22,043 nt of DNA from Apostichopus californicus (lineage: Eukaryota > Echinodermata > Holothuroidea > Aspidochirotida > Stichopodidae). The notes beneath the pieces are model-generated. The model had not been told where the DNA came from. It did not search any database and worked only from the letters and a program-made list of their open reading frames with translations. The DNA is taken from NCBI GenBank assembly GCA_020650975.1, contig JAIPMN010007293.1, positions 1 through 22,043 of the forward strand, given 5' to 3'. Numbering within the stretch: the stretch's first letter is position 1; each line of letters opens with the position of its first letter. The translations under genes and the position numbers were made by a program. Shown piece by piece: positions 9,598 to 17,186 of the stretch.

Positions 9598-9714
9598 CTG
9601 AGATGTCGACTAAAAGTGTGGTACTTCTCAAATGGAATGAGCCTTTAGCTGTCCTGGGAAATTCTTCATCACTAGCATCGCTGTCACGTTGACCAATGGT
9701 GATGGCTAGATTCG
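9598..9714 (-). CDS. Candidate internal coding exon, unrecognised
   Basis: On the minus strand a pyrimidine-rich run ending TCCTTTCATTAAAG|CG gives an acceptor, and CAG|GTACTT gives a moderate donor, 117 nt apart. Only one frame is open. It reads NLAITIGQRDSDASDEEF, then PRTAKGSFHLRSTTLLVDIS: 38 codons with an acidic DSDASDEE patch and mixed composition. The other two frames stop early. It lies about 630 bp upstream of the terminal exon candidate at 8845-8968 on the same strand. I recognise no domain. The donor departs from consensus at positions +4 and +5, which lowers confidence. Confidence 0.35.
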
Positions 9715-9729
9715 CTTTAATGAAAGGAC

Positions 9730-11630
9730 ACAAATATCCAAACAATTTTTATTAGGTCATGTGATAGAGATATAACTGTCATGACAAAAGTCTAAAATTA
9801 AATTATGACATCATTGAGCCACATGTGCTTTCATTGCTTATGTTTCTCTCTATTTATTACAATGCTTTAGTCTTTATTTGCCTTAGGACATTGGCACTTG
9901 CAATTGTTGAATCTGATATATTGAACCTATCAACTTAATGACGGCATTTGGTCTTATTGTCTTCACTATTAACATTCTACCTTGAAAATATTAAAAGCAA
10001 AACAAAGAGAAAGTAAAAGTGGCACTATTGTCACGAATAACCCCTGATTTGTCACCAATAACCCCTGATTTGTCACGGATAACCCCTGGGACAATTTTGG
10101 GTCCTCTGAATTTTCAGAATACTAGGGTGTTTACGTCTGTACGATGCAAGATGCAACAATTTAATAAAAGATAAATATTAGTTTTTACAATGGTGAATTT
10201 AATGACCAATAATAACGTCAGGCTTAGACAATTATAAGAGCATTATATATATTTACATTACTTAATGATAAAATACTTGGGTTTAGGTTCAGTTAATAAG
10301 GTCATTCAATAGTCGTGACAACGTGATGTTAACTTTTATTACAAAGTAAATACCCGCTTGGACAAGTTGCTATAGCGTAGTGTTGAAGACCCTAAAATCT
10401 GTCCAAACCTCCAGAGACCATGAAAGACAAACCAGTCGGCTTATCAGACCAATCGCTGTAATTATACGGTATCCAGAAAACTTCTGGAGTGACCAGGATC
10501 CACACATGCACAACAGAGTGGCCCTCGTGCTTGGTTCAGTTGGGATAACTGGATCTGATGTGGTTTGGATTTTGTTGTCTTCAGTGTCCTACCAGGGACT
10601 GGATATAGGTTAGGAGCCTAATTGGTATGTGGGGTCAACTATAATCTAGGAGCCCTCACTGCTCTTGGGTCTCAATGGACTAGGAACCCAGGCTGCTTGC
10701 CATTTCAACCAATATCCTCAGGAAACAGACAGTAGGACTGGCATAGAGGATGTACTGACAGCACTGGTGTAAATTAACCTCCTTCTAGAACTTTTCACCC
10801 ATTCAAAGACACCACTTGCTCAATGATATAGCTTTGGAAGCATTACAATATTAAGGTTGATAATAAACTACACAGAGTCATGAAGTCTGTATGCTGTTGA
10901 CAACCAAATGTGGTTTGAGTCCTTTTAAATGAACACCAAAAGTTATTCACTCAAATTTATACCATGCCTCCCACATGTGTTTCTATACAACTTATTCAAC
11001 TTTGAAATTCAGATACAAGCAAGTTATTTCACCATCAAGCATGTCCCTATTGAAGTTATGTAATAGCTATGTGGCCCTATTTATGGTTACATAACATGTT
11101 GTAATACATTACCTTAAACAGTCTATAACTACAGAGAGCTTTACAAGCCATCAACTTTTAATAGTCAACCTGTCTATGGGAGATTTAAATTTCCATCCAA
11201 CTTGTGACAACTATGACATCACAGATTTACAAAATGACAGCTCCCAGATCTTTGACTTTTGAACTAAACATCTCCCAGATGGAACAAGACTTTTTCTTTA
11301 GCTGTTTGGGAGAGTTGTTTTTCACAAAGTTGTCAAAGATGATGGTTGTGCCCTCCTCTTTCAACATCCTCCCTTCCTTTAGTAAGCTGTCTATAGTCAA
11401 CATTATACTTGGTACTGGACAGGACAATACTTAATATCTCTCTGGTCCACAAGTCAGTGGATCCTGTACAACTGTTAGAATCCACTGGACCAACTCAAGC
11501 ACACATTTAAATAGTGTAGTGAAGCACACAGCAAGATTAGTGGTGTTGGAGGCAAGTATTGCAAATGGGAGACGTTATAGTAGGCAGGCCTCAGAAACAG
11601 GTCAAGCACATATATGGCATCCAGGGCACA
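9730..11630. other. Non-coding or unassigned stretch
   Basis: Apart from the 21-bp repeats at 10030-10092, I support no gene. At 10380-10613 (plus) and 11204-11434 (both strands) there are frames open for 200 nt or more with fairly mixed composition, but no splice signals or family resemblance. At 11440-11490 a bulged inverted repeat pairs GGTCCA...AGTGGAT with ATCCACTGGACC. These may be pieces of an old unidentified element. Confidence 0.35.
10030..10092 (+). repeat. Three tandem 21-bp units
   Basis: The unit GTCACnnATAACCCCTGATTT occurs at 10030-10050 and 10051-10071. A third, diverging copy at 10072-10092 ends CCCCTGGGAC. The variable pair is GA, CA and GG, so the block ATAACCCCTG and the GTCAC are kept. 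A minisatellite seed or short regulatory repeat. Confidence 0.85.
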
Positions 11631-11670
11631 GTGAAACCAGGGAGTTTCCATAACAACTCCCTGGTGAAAC
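11631..11670. repeat. Hairpin flanked by 7-bp direct repeats
   Basis: CAGGGAGTT (11638-11646) pairs perfectly with AACTCCCTG (11655-11663) around an 8-nt loop. The 26-bp hairpin is flanked directly by GTGAAAC at 11631-11637 and 11664-11670. This is the same layout as the unit at 5655-5690 with an unrelated sequence. CAGGG is a common start for hAT-type termini. Confidence 0.85.
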
Positions 11671-12069
11671 TAAGTGGTTATACTCTCTGCTAACTGTAGT
11701 AATATGTCCTTGGAAGTTTATACATTATTTGTGTATTGTCTGTGCTGCGCAGTATACATTACTTTTCATTATATGAGCGATACCTTTATGCTACCAGGCT
11801 TTCTTACAGGCTTTCATAAGAAATAATATTAGAATGTAGTATATATAGATCTGTGGACTGTGTATTCCAGCAAAGAAATAAAAAAATCAATAAAACAAGT
11901 GCAGGGTAGAAGCTGAGACATTAATTTAAATGTGATAGAAATGTTGATGTGTTCTGTATGTATTTTTGTTTTAGCCATGGTTACGATGGTTGTGTGTTAC
12001 AAGAAGCACAGAAGGAATTTTTTTTTATTATATGACGGGTTATGCATACATGTATATATAAGCCGGTAG
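11671..12069. other. AT-rich non-coding stretch
   Basis: Contains a TATA-like word near 11842 and AATAAA words near 11877 and 11890, with TGT and ACA at plausible outer edges. This faintly resembles a solo long terminal repeat, but no flanking duplication or second copy supports that. I see no gene. Confidence 0.3.
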
Positions 12070-12096
12070 GTGTGTGTGTGTGTGGGTGTGTGTGTG
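12070..12096. repeat. TG microsatellite
   Basis: About 13 TG units with one GGG interruption. It directly precedes the ACACGATATCTCAA repeat, and a shorter TG-rich stretch also precedes the copy at 18943, so the microsatellite may be part of the repeated module. Confidence 0.85.
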
Positions 12097-12107
12097 ACGC
12101 CGTGCTT

Positions 12108-12385
12108 GTAAACACGATATCTCAAGAAGGGAAGCTTGGACCAAGCTCATATTTGGTGTGTAGGAGTACCACATTGAGTAGAAGAAACCTAATGATTTCT
12201 GGGGACGTCAAATGTCATTTGGGGTCACCAGGGGTCAAATTGTGTAAACATTGTAACCAAGTTATCTCACTAAGGGAAGCTTGGAGCAATCTCATATTTA
12301 GTATGTAGTTGTGACACGTTATGTTCAAGAAGCCTATTGTTTTTTGTGGAGGTCATTTGGGGTCACTAGTGGTCAAATTGTGTGC
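12108..12385 (+). repeat. Two tandem units of a roughly 140-bp repeat (core ACACGATATCTCAA)
   Basis: Unit 1 (from about 12108) and unit 2 (from about 12248) share blocks in the same order: TATCTCA, GGGAAGCTTGG, CTCATATTT.GT.TGTAG, TCATTTGGGGTCAC and GGTCAAATTGTG. Spacing between matching blocks is 138-145 bp. The overlapping plus-strand ORFs (12042-12308, 12321-12614) are translations of the repeat. The block order suggests a dispersed or satellite family rather than coding sequence. Confidence 0.75.
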
Positions 12386-12409
12386 AAAAAGGTGTACTCT
12401 TTGTACATA

Positions 12410-13680
12410 CAGGGTTGCCATTGGAACGAACGATATCACTGAATCATCGGTATTATATTTGCTTCCGTTGTTGAAGTTTTCCGTTGTATTTCATAATTGT
12501 CGAGATTCAGTGCCAAATAAAAATTTCAGTTTGGATGTTTGGATGTACATTGGTGAAATGGCCTCTAGGCGCCTAGTTAGATTTTTATCAATGACCGATC
12601 TCAATGAGAATTAACTGTGTAAAATGGTTCGCTATCTGCACACGCATTATGTACGGGAAGTTTTCATGGGCGGAGTTTGTTCACAACCTTCATGGAGCAT
12701 GTACAAACATACAGCGAAAGCATCATTTAAAATCTAAAATAACTATTTATTTGAGGGAATTATTTGAGCTTACGAAGTATGTAATTTGTTGTATGTTTTA
12801 AAGGCATTCATAAATATGTTGTGTTCAACTGTTCATATATTAATTTCTCAACAAATTAAAACTATTAACCGTTGATATCATGACTGCTTGGTTCTGCGCA
12901 GGCAACCCCTGCACAGTAGAACACAGTATATACAAGTAGACTACTAAAATTAAGCATTGTTAAAAATGTTTCGTGTCAGAATACCAATACACTTAAGATG
13001 GCCAAACATCTTCTAAATTATTTCTTAAGGCATTTCCTACATGACAGCAGTCATAATTCGCAACATACAACAATTTAAGGAGTTTTGAGACAAGTTTGTT
13101 GTTATTGCTGCTAGCAAATTTTTGCAAAGATTTTCACTCAACACTAGTTGTGAGTTGAAGATAGATGCTCTTTCAACCTTAGATTTTCATTGCGTAAAAG
13201 ATCGCTTTGATTTAGGCAGTGTTTAATGGAGTAATAGAGATATTTTTCAAGCACCAATCCGCAGCTAAAAGACAATTTAAATAATTGGGAAAATGTACAA
13301 GGTCGCGCTAATCGACTGAGTAGCCGTTCAAATATTTGTCTAGGCTTGAGAAGAAGCCTAGTGTCTTAGGTAGAGATCAATCTGTATGCTGAATACAAGA
13401 AAAGTGTCCATCTTGGTTATCAGCTGCTCAATGCTTTTTACTGGACTATTTTGAAGTATGTTGTTCATCCTGGCTATACCCTACAGCCTAGTGTGTCACA
13501 TTCATATAAGATCATTCATGTAGCATCATCAAAACCACACTGCAGTTTTGCTGTCTGTTTTTTTCTGTTTGTAATGATGCGATGTGGGTCAACCTTGTGT
13601 CACCCTCTTATGCCTGAAATGTGATATGAACATATTTATGCACAAATTTAATTTTCATTTTCTTTTCCTCATACTTGTAG
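12410..13680. other. Non-coding stretch upstream of the 13681 exon
   Basis: No supported coding exon. A moderately CpG-richer part (12410-12720) has a GGGCGG box near 12669 and a 12-bp perfect palindrome CTAGGCGCCTAG at 12565-12576. At about 13350-13370 a small hairpin (AGGCTT..AAGCCT) is followed by TTAG|GTAGAG, a possible donor for an untranslated exon close to the coding exon. Neither is strong enough to call a promoter or exon. Confidence 0.3.
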
Positions 13681-13756
13681 AACAGTGAACAAAATGACGA
13701 CTACCACAGTAATCACAAACCAACCAATGACAGCTGGAGGCGTTGTCATCAGACAG
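13681..13756 (+). CDS. First coding exon; N-terminus resembling PLAC8-like proteins (tentative)
   Basis: A long pyrimidine tract ending TTCCTCATACTTGTAG gives a strong acceptor at 13680/13681. After 13 nt of 5' UTR, AACAAAATGA provides a good start context, with the ATG at 13694. The exon encodes 21 codons, MTTTTVITNQPMTAGG then VVIRQ, ending in phase 0 at CAG|GCAAGT, the classic strong context of a GC-AG intron. A short Thr/Val/Gln-rich leader before a Cys-rich domain is typical of PLAC8/cornifelin-like proteins, small membrane-associated or secreted regulators. The diagnostic Cys-rich part (W..GL..C..D) is not found downstream in the window, so the family name rests on weak resemblance. If the donor is not used, the frame runs on through a Pro-rich stretch and stops within 30 codons, giving a peptide of about 50 residues. 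Confidence 0.55.
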
Positions 13757-13762
13757 GCAAGT
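13757..13762 (+). other. GC-type 5' splice site
   Basis: CAG|GCAAGT matches the consensus for GC-AG introns (AG|GCAAGT), where strong flanking pairing to U1 compensates for the C at +2. No GT donor of similar strength lies near the end of the open frame. Confidence 0.5.
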
Positions 13763-14063
13763 AGACAGGAGACCACACCACCTCCCCCCCCACCCCTCAC
13801 TTCTCCAGGCTTCCTTATTGGTCCCTTCCCCCCTTTTCCCAACTGAAAATGTTTGCAGTACTATATATATATTATGTCCTGTGATGTAATTATGACAGTG
13901 GTAATTACATTTAAAGGTATTCTCTCAGCTGATCTTGGCTCAGCGTATTCCCTGATTTAAAAATAAAATCAATGCCGCAGTCTGCTGAAACAACAACAGA
14001 TCCATTCCTTTAATTTGGCATTCTCATTCTTAGCTATAAACAGCATATGGATCTGGATACAGT

Positions 14064-14453
14064 CAGTGGCGGAGCTAGGGGTATTGGTCAGGGGGGGCAA
14101 GAATGGTCTGTAGGGGCGCTTTCGACACTATCTAAGCGGAGCGCCACCATAGGTTGGCGCGGAGCGTACAGAAAATAAAGATAGTCCCTAGATCGCAGGA
14201 AATGACCCTTTCCGGGCCTTGCTAATTTGCAGATAAACGAAGAATAAATAGGTGTCGTCGCCATTTTGTCAGAAAATTACACCAACAGAATGTGACAAAT
14301 GTCAATAGGTACAGTATTTGAGAGCGCAATAAAAAAGTCAATAATCGCGAATAAGTAAAAAGTAGTAAAAAGCTGAAAAGGGCGCCAGCAGTGCATTTGA
14401 GTCGGTCAAGGGGGGCATTCGCCCCCCCTGACTGTATGGACGCTCCGCCACTG
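14064..14453. mobile_element. hAT-type MITE, 390 bp
   Basis: Both ends begin CAGTGGCGGAGC, inverted relative to each other. They share a second inverted block TCAGGGGGGGC about 10-12 bp further in, giving composite terminal repeats of roughly 33 bp. The flanking 8 bp are GATACAGT (14056-14063) and AGTACAGT (14454-14461), a 6-of-8 match consistent with an old 8-bp target duplication, the hAT signature. No transposase frame is present, so it is non-autonomous. The interior includes GCGGAGCGCCACC and GGTTGGCGCGGAGC, a local inverted repeat. Confidence 0.85.
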
Positions 14454-14835
14454 AGTACAGTACTGTTACCGCAAAGTTCTCAAGTGTCCTAGATTCCAAT
14501 CGGTATCTCAGTTATAGGCCTAGTACTGTGTAATTGTACTGTGTGTTATGTGCGAGCAATGTTTCGCTTGTTCGCGATGGTGCTAGCTGTCTGCAATTTT
14601 TGATTGGCTACGGAACAGTGCATTTGTAATGTATATGTTGTCCTTGGTTTTCTGATTATTAACAACCATGATAGCAAACTATCATGTGATAAATGCCTCA
14701 ATATGTAAACAGTATTCTTCATTAATTCAACATCAAGCCTGTAGTGTAGAGCTATTGTAGCTTCTTTCTGAGGAGGCTTTTGAGTTTTGACTTCCATGCA
14801 TTTGGAAAACTTACTTATAACACGTTACACTACAG

Positions 14836-15206
14836 CTGGGGTGGGCAACCTATGGCCCGCGTGCCACATGAGGTCCGCCAATGATTATTTTGCGGCCCGT
14901 GAGATGTCTCAAGAAAAAGGAAAAAAAATCAATCTATTTTACATCATCACAAAAAATGAGCTAGCTGCTTAGAATTTATCGGCACTAATGATGCTGTCAG
15001 GTAGGCCTATTATCCCAATTAATTATCAACTGTACTGTACTGACATTATGTTTTTGTGAATACAGATTAAGTACACACATCTATTGCTTGAAAGTCCTCA
15101 GAATCAAAGGTTTGAAATCAACAGTAGGTCATTGATTAGATGCGACCCAGTCAATTTTTCACTCTTTATTTCTGGCCCATTCATTTGAAAAGGTTGCCCA
15201 CCACTG
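14836..15206. mobile_element. hAT-type MITE (Charlie-like ends), 371 bp
   Basis: The left end CTGGGGTGGGCAACCT and right end (inverted) CAGTGGTGGGCAACCT match at 14 of 16 bases. An exact 8-bp target duplication CACTACAG lies at 14828-14835 and 15207-15214. Internal TGGCCCGCGTGCCACAT and GCGGCCCG are typical of Charlie-like hAT ends in animals. There is no coding capacity: the ORF over its left part (14787-14972) is a translation of the terminus. The perfect duplication suggests it is younger than the neighbour at 14064, though its ends have already diverged. Confidence 0.9.
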
Positions 15207-15214
15207 CACTACAG

Positions 15215-16300
15215 TAACCAGGAACAATAAGGTAGCTGTCACCTTTTTTATAAGTCACTACCAAGTTGGAGCCAATTGGAGGTATCAGGCAATACTCTAT
15301 TTTGGAATAGAAAGAGTTTAATGCATACAGTTAATTGGTACTTTTCTTCTTTTTCTTTTCAAGTGTAAAGAATTATCCACAGCTAAAGTGGCCATGGCAT
15401 TGACAAGCAAAGTAAAAAACCCAAGCCTATGCATGTTAGATTTTAAAAAGGAACCCAATGCCTCAGTAATTTAATTCATCTTGGAGTTGATCAGCAGATT
15501 CAAAGTTATTTTACCATTTTTGAATTCACGAATTGGTAGTCTATAAATGAGAATGGCCATGCAGGCAGATATGCAGTGACCGTTCAAGTTGTAGTACTGT
15601 AGACTAAATTATTTGTTGCAAGGAACTCTATAATTGTGCTGATAAACTGAACTTAGGAAATAAAAACAGTTACTTTATTGAGTATAGGCCCCTGTCCCTA
15701 ACATGTCGGAATAGGACTAGACTTACAAAATACAAACATGCCCAGATGCTTGATCAAAAAATGATCTTGACAGGAATAACCACCAAGTTGAGGTAGGCCC
15801 TGCATACAGTATCATTGCATATAGGCCTGGAGCTAGCCTAGGCTAGGCTTGTTCTACTTTTGCTATTACTCCGCTAATGAGAAGTTGCGTTTGTTTCAAG
15901 TTTTTTTTCTTTTTCTGGAGGGGAGATCACCCTACAAATCCATGTCGGCCATGTTACATTGAAGTAGGGCCTATTCATATTTGCAAGCCTACCAATTCAT
16001 AACCAAACACACATGATACTGCAGACTTCCCTACTGATAATGCTTACTTGGCTAATATAAGTGGAAAAGCATAAATAAAACTTCATAAAACTGTTCGGCC
16101 TAGGCTAGGCAGGCTGCAGTAAGTAGGACAGGTAAGTACTTATAGGTTTCGAGGTCAAAAGTCTTTTGAGGTTATTCATATGGTCAAATCTGATGACCTT
16201 GTAAAAGGCAATTCGACAAGGTCACCAAAACTGACATGTGCATGAAGTAGCTGTGGAAGCAACCTTCATGTCCTTCATCCTTACTAATCTGAGAGTTCCT
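15215..16300. other. Intron-like stretch
   Basis: Mostly AT-rich, with CTAGGCTAGG-type words near 15836 and 16098. The only exon-like item is the candidate at 15364-15474, listed separately. Confidence 0.35.
15364..15474 (+). CDS. Weak candidate alternative terminal exon
   Basis: A very strong pyrimidine tract (CTTTTCTTCTTTTTCTTTTC) ends at AAG|TGT. From there 36 codons are open in phase 0, the phase left by the exon at 13681-13756, and then stop at TAA. The translation begins CKELSTAKVAMALTSK. A poor internal donor AAA|GTAAAA at 15411/15412 is possible. No family resemblance was seen, and a 36-codon open stretch is not rare by chance, so this rests on the acceptor alone. Confidence 0.2.
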   Translation, partial: CKELSTAKVAMALTSKVKNPSLCMLDFKKEPNASVI

Positions 16301-16306
16301 GCACAG

Positions 16307-16354
16307 GGCACAGTCAAGTCTGATTCAATGTCCAGATGTAAAATTGAATTTGAG
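16307..16354 (+). CDS. Weak candidate 48-nt cassette exon
   Basis: A branch-point-like TACTAAT and an acceptor TCCTGCACAG|GG precede 48 nt that end in a strong donor GAG|GTGAGT. The 16 codons (GTVKSDSMSRCKIEFE) are open in phase 0 and the length is a multiple of three, so it could be skipped or included after the 13681 exon without changing frame. An open 48-nt frame is expected about half the time by chance. Evidence is the splice-site pair only. Confidence 0.25.
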
Positions 16355-16512
16355 GTGAGTACACCGCATCTGGACAGCTGAGAAATTAAACCTACTGTAC
16401 TGCCTTGGTTTATAGGAAAGACAGCTCTGAGTAAACATCCATTAACGGTTGATCCATTTCTGATACTCTCAACGAAGGCAGTTTGAGATTGGTCTATTAT
16501 CTACAAAGTGGA

Positions 16513-16537
16513 GGGGGTGGGGGCTTGGGGGTGGGGG
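16513..16537 (+). other. G-quadruplex motif
   Basis: Four runs of five G are separated by spacers of 1, 3 and 1 nt (T, CTT, T), and more G triplets follow to about 16550. Such short loops with five-layer runs predict a very stable intramolecular quadruplex on the + strand. It is intronic if the + strand gene model holds. Confidence 0.85.
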
Positions 16538-16916
16538 TTCAGGGTTGGGTTTTTTTCAGTGGCACTCTTTATGTGGAGTGTTCAGTAATTCAGTAGTAAA
16601 GGAACACCAAATCAATGTCGGGACTAATATTTTCTTGTTTAAGATATTTTTTGGATATTTTTTATTTAGGATACATGGGGTCTATAGAAAAGACTATGCG
16701 ATCTTTGATGCTATACACAGCGATAAAATTATGAGGATAGGAAATTAAATTATAATTATGTATATGTAGGGGGAAAGTACACGAGGGGGTCATTGAAAGT
16801 CTGAATTGAAAGTCTGATCATGAATACACCCATGAAGAGTGATAAATCAAAAAGGGAGAAGAAGGAAACTAAACGTTGTCTGTGCTCCTCCCTGAAATAG
16901 ATCTACCAACTTACAG

Positions 16917-17186
16917 ATGCTACAGGCTTTGAAAATATGTCACACAAGAAGCCCTGCATTCAGTGAAGTTTACAAACTTTGTGGTGCACTTACATCAGAG
17001 AAATATTTACTTGTTCATATGTATACATGTGACTCATCTTTAATAGCTCATTTCACATGTGAGGAATATGACAGGGGATACAAAGATAGAAAACAAAATA
17101 AAAACACAAGGAGAAAATGTTTTCCTAGAAAGTTGTTGAAAGGAACTAGAACCAGGAAGTACAGAATAGCGAGTAGAGTAGTTTAA
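16917..17186 (+). pseudogene. Decayed C2H2 zinc-finger fragment (tentative)
   Basis: An 89-codon open frame includes YKLCGALTSEKYLLVHMYTC and HFTCEEYDRGYKDRKQN. The first fits a C2H2 finger in which the first Cys reads Tyr, the spacing from the second Cys to His is 11 instead of 12, and the last His reads Cys. The second fits C-x2-C with the second Cys as Tyr, followed by an aromatic spacer, and no His pair. The preceding HTRSPAFSEVYKLC recalls a finger linker (HTGEKPFKC). With most zinc ligands lost, the product could not fold as a normal finger array, so a pseudogene or exon relic is likeliest. The segment has no splice support, and chance resemblance cannot be excluded. Confidence 0.3.

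Noticed and set aside
10380-10613. 77-codon plus-strand ORF with mixed composition
   Set aside because: No domain, splice signal or conserved motif seen. It could be an old element fragment, but nothing names it.
11204-11434. Frames of 65-75 codons open on both strands
   Set aside because: Opposed open frames over the same DNA usually reflect composition. No splice sites or domain resemblance support either.
11695-11895. Solo-LTR-like layout (TGT start, TATA-like word, AATAAA words, ACA end)
   Set aside because: No flanking duplication, no second copy and no linked retroelement parts. These words are common by chance in AT-rich DNA.
12042-12801. Chain of three plus-strand ORFs
   Set aside because: The first two overlie the TG tract and the ACACGATATCTCAA repeat units. 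The third has no recognisable content.
14546-14797. 83-codon minus-strand ORF between the two hAT MITEs
   Set aside because: No splice support or recognisable motif. Composition is consistent with chance.
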